Assembly (NCBI GenBank): GCA_019635535.1
Contig: JAHBZH010000001.1
Coordinates: 2,570,995-2,634,994 of the forward strand
DNA: 64,000 nt
Reading direction: 5' to 3'
Source of the DNA: Sphingomonas sp.
Lineage (GTDB): Bacteria; Pseudomonadota; Alphaproteobacteria; Sphingomonadales; Sphingomonadaceae
Part shown: piece by piece, positions 17,469 through 31,095 of the stretch
Numbering within the stretch: the first letter of the stretch is position 1
Layout: each line of letters starts with the position of its first letter
The notes under the pieces: generated by a model
What the model saw: the letters and a program-made list of their open reading frames with translations, nothing else
What the model was told of the DNA's origin: nothing
Databases searched by the model: none
Position numbers and translations under genes: made by a program

Positions 17469-18857
17469 TTATGGCGTCGCCTCCGCCACCAGGTGAGCGT
17501 GCACCGCCGCGGCGCAGTCGCGGCCTTCGCGGATGGCCCAGACGATGAGGCTCTGGCCGCGACGCATGTCGCCGCAGGCGAAGATGTTGGGGCGCGACGT
17601 GTCGTAGCGGCCGGGGGCGGTGGCGATCGCGTCGCGGGGGGTCAGTTCGACGCCCGCTTTGCCCGCGACGCCGTCCAGCGGCGTGCCGGTGAAGCCCATC
17701 GCGAGGAGGACGAGATCGGCCTTGAGCACGATCTCCTTGTCCGCCTGCGCGCAGACCAAAGCGGTGACGCGGCCGTCCTGGCCTTCGAGGCGGGAGGTGG
17801 TGACGGAGAATTCGCGTTCCGCGCCTTCCTCCTGCGAGGAGGAGGTGCGCAGCTTCATCGGCCAGAGCGGCCAGGTGAGCGCCTTGTTCTCGTGGGCCGG
17901 GGGCTCGGGCAGGATTTCGAGCTGGGTGACGCTGGCCGCGCCCTGGCGGTTGGCGGTGCCGATGCAGTCGGAGCCGGTGTCGCCGCCGCCGATCACGATC
18001 ACATGCCTGCCCGTCGCCAGGATCGGCGCGTTCGCCTCCGGCAGGCCGGCGACGCGCCGGTTGGCCTGCGTCAGATAGTCCATCGCGAAATGGACGCCGT
18101 CCAGCGCGCGGCCCGGCACGGGGAGGTCGCGGGGCTGCTCGGCGCCGCCGGCGAGGACGAGCACGTCATAATCGTCCATCAGCCGATCGACCGAGACGGT
18201 GACGCCGACCTCGATATTGGTGCGGAAGATGACGCCCTCTACCTCCATCTGGGCGACGCGCCGGTCGATCAGGTCCTTTTCGAGCTTGAAGTCGGGAATG
18301 CCGTAGCGGAGCAGGCCGCCCGCCTTGTCGGCCTTTTCGAACACGGTCGGCGAATGGCCGGCGCGGGCGAGTTGCTGCGCGCAGGCGAGGCCGGCCGGGC
18401 CGGAGCCGACGATGGCGATGCGCTTGCCGGTGCCGCGATCGGCGTTGCGGGGCGTGACCCACCCCTCCCGCCAGCCGCGATCGACGATCTCGCACTCGAT
18501 CGTCTTGATGGTGACGGGCGTGTCCTGAAGGTTGAGCGTGCAGGCCGCCTCGCACGGAGCGGGACAGACGCGGCCGGTGAATTCGGGGAAATTGTTGGTC
18601 GCGTGGAGGCGGTCGAGGGCCGCGCGCCACTGGTCGCGGCCGACCAGATCGTTCCAGTCGGGGATGAAATTGCTGACCGGGCAGCCGGTGTGGCAGAAGG
18701 GCACGCCGCAATCCATGCAGCGCTCGGCCTGCCGGACGATGCCGTCGCCGGGCAGCGGTTCGACGAACTCGCGCCAGTGGGCAAGGCGCTCCGCGACGGG
18801 GCGGTAGGCGCGGTCCTTGCGTTCGATCTCGAGGAAGCCGGTGGGGTTGGTGGTCAT
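17469..18857 (-). CDS. gltD: glutamate synthase (NADPH) small subunit
   Basis: 462 residues. GltD passes electrons from NADPH through FAD and Fe-S clusters to GltB for making glutamate from glutamine and 2-oxoglutarate. Visible are the N-terminal cysteine cluster ([15 protein letters not shown] and [14 protein letters not shown]), the FAD-binding [22 protein letters not shown], the second nucleotide fold [18 protein letters not shown], and the C-terminal [30 protein letters not shown]. It ends 1 bp before gltB begins to be read in the other order: gltB is upstream, so the pair forms an operon. Its last 70 bp have a diverged second copy at 3586-3658. Confidence 0.96.
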   Translation of the reverse strand: MTTNPTGFLEIERKDRAYRPVAERLAHWREFVEPLPGDGIVRQAERCMDCGVPFCHTGCPVSNFIPDWNDLVGRDQWRAALDRLHATNNFPEFTGRVCPAPCEAACTLNLQDTPVTIKTIECEIVDRGWREGWVTPRNADRGTGKRIAIVGSGPAGLACAQQLARAGHSPTVFEKADKAGGLLRYGIPDFKLEKDLIDRRVAQMEVEGVIFRTNIEVGVTVSVDRLMDDYDVLVLAGGAEQPRDLPVPGRALDGVHFAMDYLTQANRRVAGLPEANAPILATGRHVIVIGGGDTGSDCIGTANRQGAASVTQLEILPEPPAHENKALTWPLWPMKLRTSSSQEEGAEREFSVTTSRLEGQDGRVTALVCAQADKEIVLKADLVLLAMGFTGTPLDGVAGKAGVELTPRDAIATAPGRYDTSRPNIFACGDMRRGQSLIVWAIREGRDCAAAVHAHLVAEATP

Positions 18858-18858
18858 C

Positions 18859-23340
<4,482 letters not shown>

Positions 23341-23681
23341 TCCTGGCTCTCCCCGTCCAGCGAAACGTCTCCGCTTGTTGCGCTGCAACAGACTGTCGCA
23401 GGGGATGCGGAAGTGCAAGCCCCACCATAATCAGAGCAAGAATCCTCCAAAACGCTGCATGGAACTGGTGTTTTCATGCACAATGTGGAGATTTCGCGCG
23501 CCTAATGGCCTGTCCGGAAGGGAATGTCGGCATTTTCACGTGATTGTCCGGGCGGAACCTAGGCACCTATCGGATCGATGCCAAAGCGTCTAAATGATAA
23601 TTGTGGTGCATTGTTGGGTGACAGGGGGAATGACATTGGACCGCGCGGGTAGGGCTGTCGTGGCGGGATTAGCACACGACC

Positions 23682-24794
23682 ATGACTGAAATGCGCCTAC
23701 CTCCCGTCGGTTTCTGGAGCTATGCGCGCCAGGACAACGATCTATCGAACGGCAAGCTGAGCAGCCTGCGTATCTTGCTCGTGTCCGAACTGCAGCAGCA
23801 ATATGGACGGGAGCAGATTCGGCTGTTCCAAGATATCACCACGATTCCGATCGGCGCGGACTGGGAAAGCGAGATTTCGGGCTATTTGAGGGACGCAACC
23901 TTTTTCATCCCGATCATCACGCCAAACTTTATTCAGAGCGAATGGTGCTGCCGCGAGGTGTCGATTTTTCTCGATCGCCAGGCAGGGCTGTTCGTAACTT
24001 ATCCGGACCTCCCACGACGAAGTCGTATCTTTCCTTTATATCTTATCGATATCGAGGGAGTGGACGCATTTGATCCGAATGCCCTTGCGACCCTTAAAAC
24101 ATTGCAATGGTTCGACTTCCGACACTTGCGGCACAGCAACTACGAGAGCGAGGCAGCTCGCAAGGCTTTGTCCGAACTCGCCGCGAGCATGCGCACCTTG
24201 CTCCAGATGAGGATCACCACTGCGCCGCATACCGAGAAACCCGCTGCGCCGAGCGCGAAATCCGCGCCCGCCGCAGCGCGCGCTTCCGCCTCGGAATCGG
24301 CCACCGCTACAATCGGCGCGCCGCAAGCCAAAGCCATGGCGAGGACGCAGGAAAAGGGGTCGAGTCTATTTGGACGATGGACTGGATGGACGACCGAACA
24401 CAGAAATCGGCTGTTGCTTGCGCTTCCAGGGCTTGCTGCATTGATCCTGATTTGGCTGCTGGTGCGATCGGGGGGAGGTGACGCTGATACCACGCCGGAA
24501 GCCTCAATCGCCGAGACGGCGACGCCCATCAAATCTACAGTCGAGCGCGTCGAACCGCAAAACTGGCTTTACGGCCGATGGGGGATTAACGGCAACTGCT
24601 CGTCCCCAATGGTGATTTCCGGCGCTCCGGGCCGGCTCGTGATCGAGTTTGGGGGGAACCGCCATGAACGCTCGACTAGGGGAGCCTCGGCTGCCTGGGT
24701 AGTAACGGATGGAGGAACCTACACGCGCATAGGCACCGTCGTCAGAGCCCGCGAGCAGGATATCGACTACGAGATGACCCGATGCCCAAATTGA
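23682..24794 (+). CDS. membrane-anchored TIR-domain protein
   Basis: 370 residues. Residues 5-175 form a TIR fold: VGFWSYARQDND (strand A/box 1), IRLFQDITTIPIGADWESEISGYLRDATFFIPIITPNFIQSEWCCREVSIFL. Glu92 is in the helix position of the catalytic glutamate of NAD-cleaving TIR domains. An Ala/Pro/Ser-rich linker (185-225) leads to one membrane helix (244-262, RLLLALPGLAALILIWLLV). A short C-terminal domain (NWLYGRWGINGNCSSPMVIS...YEMTRCPN) has two cysteines, fitting a periplasmic location. TIR proteins act as NADases in bacterial defence and signalling. The next gene overlaps by 13 bp. Base composition is below that of neighbouring genes, suggesting acquisition. No known defence module is adjacent, so the function is open. 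Confidence 0.85.
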   Translation: MTEMRLPPVGFWSYARQDNDLSNGKLSSLRILLVSELQQQYGREQIRLFQDITTIPIGADWESEISGYLRDATFFIPIITPNFIQSEWCCREVSIFLDRQAGLFVTYPDLPRRSRIFPLYLIDIEGVDAFDPNALATLKTLQWFDFRHLRHSNYESEAARKALSELAASMRTLLQMRITTAPHTEKPAAPSAKSAPAAARASASESATATIGAPQAKAMARTQEKGSSLFGRWTGWTTEHRNRLLLALPGLAALILIWLLVRSGGGDADTTPEASIAETATPIKSTVERVEPQNWLYGRWGINGNCSSPMVISGAPGRLVIEFGGNRHERSTRGASAAWVVTDGGTYTRIGTVVRAREQDIDYEMTRCPN

Positions 24795-25798
24795 AGATCG
24801 CAGTCATACTCTCGTGCCTTGTAGCGACCGCGCTCGCCGCGCCGGAGGCCGTACTCAGCCAGACCAGCTTGCTTGCCTGCGACATACAGTGGCAGCGGGC
24901 CGGATCAGGTAGGCCGAGCCAACGGATCGCTCAGTATCGCCGGTTCATCGCTTCTTGCCCGCAGGATTCGCGGGTCGGAGAAGCGCGAGCGCGAATTGCA
25001 CAATTGGAGCGGTCGGCGACATCGACGTCGCCACGGCGGGAACGACAGACAACCGCCCCTCCAACAGGACACCCTGCCCAAACAATTTCTACCGCTCGAG
25101 CCGCCCTGGAAAGCACGCAAGAGAGGCAATGGACAATTTCCGAACCAAACAACGATGAATATTCCTATCACATGGGCCTAGTTCAGAGAACTTTACTGAG
25201 CAGGGCATCTTTTCCCGCGTTTGTTGCGCTCGCAGAAACCAACGATTCACGGGCACAATGGGTGGTGGGCTTCTGCTATGCGTATTGCACGAATGAAATA
25301 CGAGGCGGTTCCCCAGATAGCGCACAAGCCGAAGCCTGGCTTCGTAGGTCAGCCGATCAGGGCTTTCTGCTGGCTCGAATCTATCTCGGCCATTTTTATA
25401 GCGGTTGGCTTAGAGGTCGGCGTGCCGCAGAAAGAGCGAACTTCACACAGGCACTAGCCGAATATACTCAGGCGACAGAGCAAGGCTCTGGATGGGCTGC
25501 ATGGGAAATTTCTCATTTGTACTTTTCGCGACAGATGGGAGATAGCAATTGGGATGTGCAGAGATATGATATGGAACGCCTTAGATGGATACGCCGCGCG
25601 GCAGATTTGGGGTATCCGTTAGCACAATATTCCTTGGGTAGAGACCATCTTTATTGCGGACGTCCGGAACTTGGAGTCAGACGAGACCGAGCGGAAGCTA
25701 TACGACTGATAACGCGAGCGGCTGAAACCGGTGTGAGGGCCGCGCATGCAGCACTTGAGGGGATAAGAAATGGAACAGATCGTTACTTTTGCGATTGA
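24782..25798 (+). CDS. secreted Sel1-repeat protein
   Basis: 338 residues with a signal peptide (LKIAVILSCLVATALAAPEA). After a Ser/Thr/Arg-rich stretch (85-125), the C-terminal part carries Sel1-like alpha repeats of about 36 residues: AQAEAWLRRSADQGFLLARIYLGHFYSG, ANFTQALAEYTQATEQGSGWAAWEISHLYFS, RLRWIRRAADLGYPLAQYSLGRDHLYCG and RAEAIRLITRAAETGVRAAHAALEG. Such repeats make protein-protein contacts. The start overlaps the end of the TIR gene by 13 bp, so the two are translationally coupled. Both have extracytoplasmic parts and may meet in the periplasm (inference). Base composition is low for this genome. The N-terminal part (CDIQWQRAGSGRPSQRIAQYRRFIASCPQDSR) looks like a TPR-type unit. Confidence 0.8.
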   Translation: MPKLKIAVILSCLVATALAAPEAVLSQTSLLACDIQWQRAGSGRPSQRIAQYRRFIASCPQDSRVGEARARIAQLERSATSTSPRRERQTTAPPTGHPAQTISTARAALESTQERQWTISEPNNDEYSYHMGLVQRTLLSRASFPAFVALAETNDSRAQWVVGFCYAYCTNEIRGGSPDSAQAEAWLRRSADQGFLLARIYLGHFYSGWLRGRRAAERANFTQALAEYTQATEQGSGWAAWEISHLYFSRQMGDSNWDVQRYDMERLRWIRRAADLGYPLAQYSLGRDHLYCGRPELGVRRDRAEAIRLITRAAETGVRAAHAALEGIRNGTDRYFCD

Positions 25799-25898
25799 TT
25801 GCAATGAATGATTAGTGTGAGATTCAGATACGCCAATATTTGGTCTTAACCGCGCCGTTCAAATCTATATCCATAGTCAATGTCAGAGAGCTTGGCAC

Positions 25899-26291
25899 AT
25901 GATCGATATCTTCATCGGTACCTTAGTGGCCGCTACCAACAATGATTACAGCCAAACGTGGAATCGGGTATCCGAATCATATGTTGCCTGGACCGAGTGT
26001 GTCGTTCGGGGAGTTGGCGATCAATCTCCTGCGGAAAATGTCCAGACACAAGGAGAAGGAATTGTCCGATCCTGCGAGGCAGAACAGCTAAATTACAGAT
26101 CATCCTACTCCGCTCTCATTGCTCTCGATGCAAGATTCTCAGAAGATGTTGAATTTAATAAAGAGGAAGATGGCTGCCGGCGCGTAATAACCAGAAGTTG
26201 CATTGTTGATGAAATGGTTGAACTCGTCAGACATGGTATGGTAAGACGTGCGGAGGCAAACATCATAGCCAATGCCACCGGGTATCGATGA
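25899..26291 (+). CDS. orphan small cysteine-containing protein
   Basis: 130 residues from ATG 25899; the next in-frame stop upstream is at 25875, so no longer form with a signal peptide exists. I do not recognise the family. It is acidic overall, has four cysteines (positions about 36, 60, 92 and 100) and two regions that would form helices (RSSYSALIALDARFSEDVEF and DEMVELVRHGMVRRAEANIIANA). Coding looks credible from length and codon use, but the AT content is well above that of neighbours. It follows the Sel1 gene by 100 bp on the same strand and may be the third member of the islet. Function unknown. Confidence 0.5.
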   Translation: MIDIFIGTLVAATNNDYSQTWNRVSESYVAWTECVVRGVGDQSPAENVQTQGEGIVRSCEAEQLNYRSSYSALIALDARFSEDVEFNKEEDGCRRVITRSCIVDEMVELVRHGMVRRAEANIIANATGYR

Positions 26292-26405
26292 TTCACTACT
26301 GGTCCACCACACATCCGCATCGCCGTCGGCACTTGGGTGTGGACCCGCGCTACATCGTTCAAGCCTCCTGCGAAGCAAGTCATCTGATCAAGATCTGACC
26401 GAAAG

Positions 26406-27848
26406 CTAAGGATCGCGGATCGACCGCTCGACGACCGGCGGCGCGTCCTGCCAGCCGCCGCCCAGCGCCAGGAACAAGGTGACGAGATTGTCCGAGCGCT
26501 GCGCTTCCGACTGGGCGAGCGCGGCATCGGTCTGGGCGAGCACGCGCTCGGCATCGAGCACGACCTGGAAGCTCTCTCGCCCGGCCTGGTAGCGCAGCCG
26601 CGCGATACGGGCGGCTTCGGCGCTCTGGTCGCGTGCGCGGGTCAACGCCGTGACGCGGTCCAGCTCGCGAGCATAGTTGGTGAGCGCGCTTTCCGTCTCG
26701 CGCAGGGCGGTGAGCCAGGCGCCGTCGAAGCGCGCCAGCGCGGCGTCCGCCGACGCCTCGGCCTGCCGCACCCGCTGGCGCGCGGCGAAGATGTCGGGGA
26801 ATTGCCAGGAAATGAGCGGGCCGATGCTGAAGCGCAGCGAATCGCCGGAGAAGAGCGCACCGGGCGAATCGGCGGTGGTTCCGACCGAGCCGCCGATGCT
26901 TATGCTGGGATAGAGCGCGGCGGTGGCGACGCCGACCCGCGCTGTGGCGGCGGCGAGATCGCGCTCGGCGGCGCGCAGGTCGGGGCGGCGGGCGAGCAGG
27001 CCCGCGCCGTCGCCGACCGGGATCGGCGCGGCCAGAGCGGGCGAGGCTTCGCAGGCGGCGACGGCCGGCGGGAATTCGGCGGGCGGACGGCCGGTCAGGG
27101 TCGCGAGGCGGAACAAAGCGGTCTGGCGGCGCGCCTCCAGCGTGGGCAAGGCGGCGCGGGTCTGATCGAGCTGCGATCCCGCCTGGTTGGTGTCGAGCGC
27201 GGTCGCCCGGCCGCCCTCGAACAGGCGGCGGGTGAGATCGAAGGTCCGCTCCTGCACCCGCAGGCTTTCCCGCGCGACGGCGAGCTGGCGCCCGGCGCCG
27301 CACGCATCGGCATAGGCCCGGGTCGTTTCGGCGGCGACGGTGACGCGGGCGAGATCGAAGGCGGCCTGCACCGAATCCGCATCGGCCCGGCTCGCCTGGA
27401 TGGCACGGCGGATGCGGCCGAACAGGTCGACCTGATAGCCGACGTCGATGCCGATATCGTAGCTTTCCTGCGGATCGCCGGCGCCCGGGAAGGCGTTGGG
27501 CCCCTGCGCCGACTGCTGCGAATAAGTGGCGCCCGCCGTGATGTCGGTCGAGGGCAGCAGGCCCGAGCGCGTTTCCCGAAGCGCCGCACGAGCGCGGCGC
27601 AGATTGGCGGCGGCGACGCGCAGGTCGGTATTGTGGGTCAGCGCCTGTTCGACCAGCGCGTCGAGCTCGGGATCGGCGAAGAGGCTCCACCAGCGCCCGG
27701 CCGGCTCGTCGCCGGTAAAGGCGGGCGAGGCGGTGCCGACGAACGGATCCTGCGCCGGCGCGGCCGGCATCGGATCGACATGATTGGGCCCGACCATGCA
27801 GCCGCCGAGCGCGAGCGCCGCGAGCGCGGCGAGAGCGAAGCGGGTCAT
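26406..27848 (-). CDS. RND efflux outer-membrane lipoprotein (NodT/OprM type)
   Basis: 480 residues from ATG 27848; the open frame runs further back only because it reads inside the pump gene. The lipobox LALGGCMVGP gives a lipidated Cys. Two OEP repeats follow: ELDALVEQALTHNTDLRVAAANLRRARAALRETRSGLLPS and RPDLRAAERDLAAATARVGVATAALYPSISI, with long coiled helices typical of the TolC/OprM tunnel. It forms the outer-membrane exit duct of the tripartite pump. Its start overlaps the pump stop as ATGA, showing translational coupling. It is the last gene of the adaptor-pump-channel operon. Confidence 0.92.
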   Translation of the reverse strand: MTRFALAALAALALGGCMVGPNHVDPMPAAPAQDPFVGTASPAFTGDEPAGRWWSLFADPELDALVEQALTHNTDLRVAAANLRRARAALRETRSGLLPSTDITAGATYSQQSAQGPNAFPGAGDPQESYDIGIDVGYQVDLFGRIRRAIQASRADADSVQAAFDLARVTVAAETTRAYADACGAGRQLAVARESLRVQERTFDLTRRLFEGGRATALDTNQAGSQLDQTRAALPTLEARRQTALFRLATLTGRPPAEFPPAVAACEASPALAAPIPVGDGAGLLARRPDLRAAERDLAAATARVGVATAALYPSISIGGSVGTTADSPGALFSGDSLRFSIGPLISWQFPDIFAARQRVRQAEASADAALARFDGAWLTALRETESALTNYARELDRVTALTRARDQSAEAARIARLRYQAGRESFQVVLDAERVLAQTDAALAQSEAQRSDNLVTLFLALGGGWQDAPPVVERSIRDP

Positions 27849-30800
27849 TCGCGGTCTCCGTTTTCGGGCAGCGGCGGGCCGTAGGCCGTCGGATAATGGG
27901 TTTCGCGCTCCGGCTTCTTCGGCAGGTAACGGCCGAGCGTGCGGGTGACGACGTAGAAGACCGGCGTGAAGATGAGGCCGAAAATGGTGACGCCGAACAT
28001 GCCGAACACCACGGCCGTGCCCATCGCCTGACGCATCTCCGCGCCCGGGCCGACCGCGATGGCGAGCGGCAGCACGCCGAAGATGAAGGCGAAGCTGGTC
28101 ATCAGGATCGGCCGCAGGCGGGTGCGCGCGGCGTGGACCGCCGCCTCCCAGCGGTCCATGCCGTGCTCCTCCTCGCCCTGGCGCGCGAACTCGACGATCA
28201 GGATCGCGTTCTTGGCGGCGAGCGCGACGAGGACGATCAGGCCGATCTGCGTCAGGATATTGTTGTCCAGCCCGCGCAGGTTGACCCCGGTCATCGCCGC
28301 CAGGATGCACATCGGCACGATCAGGATGACGGCGAGCGGCAAGGCGAGCGATTCATATTGCGCCGCCAGCACCATGAACACGCACAGCACCGCGACCGCG
28401 AAGATGAGCGGCGCGGTATTGCCCGCCGATTGCTGTTCGAAGGCGAGGCCGGTCCATTCGAAGCCGAAGCCGGGCGGCAGCGTTTGGGTCGCCAGTTGCT
28501 CCATCGAGCGCAGCGAATCGCCCGACGCCACGCCCACCGGCGTCTGCCCCTGTAATTCGGCGGCGGGATAATTGTTGTAGCGCGTCACCTGTACCGGGCC
28601 CGCGCCGTAGCGGAAGGTCGCGATCGCCGAGAGCGGGACCATCTCGCCGCTCGACGAGCGGACCTGCAGCCGGCCGACATCTGCGAGGCTCGCGCGCGCC
28701 GACGCCTCGGCCTGGGCGGTGACGCGGAAGGTGCGGCCGAGCAGGTTGAAATCGTTGACGTAGGTGGAGCCGAGATAGGTGGCGAGCGCCGCATAGACCT
28801 GCCCCGGCTGGACGCCGAGCAACTGCGCGCGGTCGCGATCGACGTCCGCCTCGATCCGGGGGCTGCCGGTGTTGAACAGCGAGAAGACCTGAGCGACGTT
28901 CTGCTCCTGCGCCGCCGCGCCCATCATCGCGAAGGTCGCGCCCTGCAGCGCCTCGTAGCCCGCGCCCTCGCGGTCCTGCAGCATCATCGCGAAGCCGCTG
29001 CCGTTGCCGAGGCCCGGCACCGGCGGCGGCGACAGGAAGAAGACCTGCGCACCCGGCTCCGCTCCGGCGATCGTACCTGTCAACTGGCCGGCGAGCGCGG
29101 CGGCGTCCTGTCCGTCGCCGCGCCGGTCCTCATGCGGGGCGAGGCGCACGAAGATGACGCCGCTGTTGGAGGCGGGGCTGAAGGTGGAGCCGTCGAGGCC
29201 GGCGAAGGCGCCGGAATCGACGATCAGCTCGTTCTGCGAGGCGATCTCGACGACGCGGTTCATCAGCGCGTCGGTGCGCTCCAGCGACGATCCGGGCGGA
29301 AGCTGGACGACGCCGATCAGGAACCCCTGATCCTGGTCCGGGATGAAGCCGGTCGGCGTCGCGGTCAGCCGCCAGGCGGTGAGCCCGAGCAGGCCGGCAT
29401 AGACGACCAGCATGATCGTCGAGCGCCGCACCGCCTTGGCGGTGAAGGTGCCGTAGCGGGTCGACAGCCAGTCGAAGCCCCGGTTGAAGCCGCCGAGCGC
29501 GGCGCGGACGGGGCGCATCCAGCGGCTGCCTTCGCGCGGCGGTTCCTCGCCGTTCTTGTGGCCCTTCAGCAGGATCGCGGCGAGCGCCGGCGACAAGGTG
29601 AGCGACACCAGCGTCGAGATCACCGCCGCCGCCGCGATGGTGACGGCGAACTGGCGATAGAAGATGCCGGGAATGCCCGAGATGAGCGCGGCCGGCACGA
29701 ACACGGCGATCAGCACCAGCCCGATCGCGATGATCGCCCCGGAAATCTCCTGCATCGTCCGGTGCGCGGCATCGCGCGGACTCATGCCTTCGGCGACATG
29801 CTTCTCCACCGCCTCGACGACGACGATCGCATCGTCGACGACGATGCCGACGGCGAGCACGAGCGCGAACATCGACAATGTGTTGATCGAGAAGCCGAGC
29901 GCGAGCAGCACCGCGAAGGTGCCGATCAGGCTGACCGGTATGGCGATGATCGGAATGATCGCCGCGCGCCAGGTCTGCAGGAAGACGACGATGACGAGGA
30001 CGACGAGGAACACCGCCTCGATCAGCGTGCTCTGCACCGCCTCGACCGAGGCCTGGACATATTCGGTCGGATTGTAGGGGATCGAATATTGGATGCCTTC
30101 GGGGAAGTCCCGCGAGGCGGTCTCCAGCTCGTCGAGCACCGCCGCGGCGGTGGACAGCGCATTCGAGCCGGGGAGTTGCTGGATCGCGATGGCGACGCCG
30201 CGCCGGCCGCTGAAATAGCCGCGAATGCCGTAATCCTGGCTGCCCAGCTCGACCCGCGCGACATCGCGCAGCCGGACGATCGACCCGCTCGCCTGATCGG
30301 TACGCAGCACCACGTCGGCGAAGGCGTCGGGATCGGCAAGCCGTCCCTGCACCTGGACCGGCAGCTCGAAAGCCGGCGCGCCGCGATCGAACGGCGCCTG
30401 GCCGAGCGAGCCGCCCGCGACCTGGACGTTCTGGCCCCGCAGCGCGCCGACGATCTCGTCCGCCGTCAGCCCGCGGGCCGCCGCGCGATCGGGATCGATC
30501 CACACGCGCATCGAATAATTGCCGCCGCCGAACACCTGCACCGCGCCGACGCCGGGCACGCGCAGCAGCCGGTCGCGCAGCCGCGAATTGGCGTAATTGC
30601 CGATGAAATCGATATCGGCATTGTCGATGGCGCCGACACGGGTGCTGGTGAGCGCGGCGATCAGCAGGAAGTCCGACGCCTGCTTGGTGACGGTGACGCC
30701 GATCTGGCGGACCTGCTCCGGCAAACGCGGCTCGGCGAGCGCGACGCGGTTCTGGACCAGCACCTGCGCGGTATCGACGTCGGTGCCGGGCTGGAAGGTG

Positions 30801-31078
30801 ACGGTGATCTGGGCGATGCCCTGTCCCGAGGTCGAGCGCATGTAGAGCATGCCCTCGACGCCGTTCACCTCCTGCTCGATCGGCGCGGCGATCGTCTCCG
30901 CCATCGTTTCCGCCGAGGCGCCCGGAAAGGCGGCGACGACGACGACCGACGGCGGCGCGATCTCCGGATATTGGGCGAGCGGCAGGCTCGGATAGGCGAA
31001 CAGGCCGAACAGGGTGATGAACATCGCGATCACCGACGCGAAGATCGGCCGATCGATGAAGAAGCTGGAAATGTTCAT
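27845..31078 (-). CDS. RND multidrug efflux pump, AcrB/MexB (HAE1) family
   Basis: 1077 residues from ATG 31078. The N-terminus MNISSFFIDRPIFASVIAMF is the canonical first helix of HAE1 pumps. Also visible: LAQYPEIAPPSVVVVAAFPGASAE, the SVEAVQSTLIEAVFLVVLVIVVFLQTWRA helix region, the proton-relay motif LVLAVGIVVDDAIVVVEAVEKH (two Asp in TM4), and TM10 LVALAAKNAILIVEFARQ with the relay Lys. Length fits AcrB (about 1050). It exports hydrophobic compounds from the inner membrane/periplasm in exchange for protons. A long in-frame upstream extension exists only by chance over the adaptor gene. The operon is controlled from the twin palindromes at 32410-32447. Confidence 0.95.
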   Translation of the reverse strand: MNISSFFIDRPIFASVIAMFITLFGLFAYPSLPLAQYPEIAPPSVVVVAAFPGASAETMAETIAAPIEQEVNGVEGMLYMRSTSGQGIAQITVTFQPGTDVDTAQVLVQNRVALAEPRLPEQVRQIGVTVTKQASDFLLIAALTSTRVGAIDNADIDFIGNYANSRLRDRLLRVPGVGAVQVFGGGNYSMRVWIDPDRAAARGLTADEIVGALRGQNVQVAGGSLGQAPFDRGAPAFELPVQVQGRLADPDAFADVVLRTDQASGSIVRLRDVARVELGSQDYGIRGYFSGRRGVAIAIQQLPGSNALSTAAAVLDELETASRDFPEGIQYSIPYNPTEYVQASVEAVQSTLIEAVFLVVLVIVVFLQTWRAAIIPIIAIPVSLIGTFAVLLALGFSINTLSMFALVLAVGIVVDDAIVVVEAVEKHVAEGMSPRDAAHRTMQEISGAIIAIGLVLIAVFVPAALISGIPGIFYRQFAVTIAAAAVISTLVSLTLSPALAAILLKGHKNGEEPPREGSRWMRPVRAALGGFNRGFDWLSTRYGTFTAKAVRRSTIMLVVYAGLLGLTAWRLTATPTGFIPDQDQGFLIGVVQLPPGSSLERTDALMNRVVEIASQNELIVDSGAFAGLDGSTFSPASNSGVIFVRLAPHEDRRGDGQDAAALAGQLTGTIAGAEPGAQVFFLSPPPVPGLGNGSGFAMMLQDREGAGYEALQGATFAMMGAAAQEQNVAQVFSLFNTGSPRIEADVDRDRAQLLGVQPGQVYAALATYLGSTYVNDFNLLGRTFRVTAQAEASARASLADVGRLQVRSSSGEMVPLSAIATFRYGAGPVQVTRYNNYPAAELQGQTPVGVASGDSLRSMEQLATQTLPPGFGFEWTGLAFEQQSAGNTAPLIFAVAVLCVFMVLAAQYESLALPLAVILIVPMCILAAMTGVNLRGLDNNILTQIGLIVLVALAAKNAILIVEFARQGEEEHGMDRWEAAVHAARTRLRPILMTSFAFIFGVLPLAIAVGPGAEMRQAMGTAVVFGMFGVTIFGLIFTPVFYVVTRTLGRYLPKKPERETHYPTAYGPPLPENGDRE

Positions 31079-31095
31079 GGGGCCGGGCCCTTCCG

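Noticed and set aside
23419..23681. Possible sigma-54/NtrC-type control signals ahead of gltB
   Set aside because: I looked for GG-N10-GC promoter spacing and found no convincing match.
26406..28310. 634-codon version of the outer-membrane channel gene
   Set aside because: The first 154 codons are frame-shifted pump sequence; the lipobox start at 27848 with ATGA overlap is clear.
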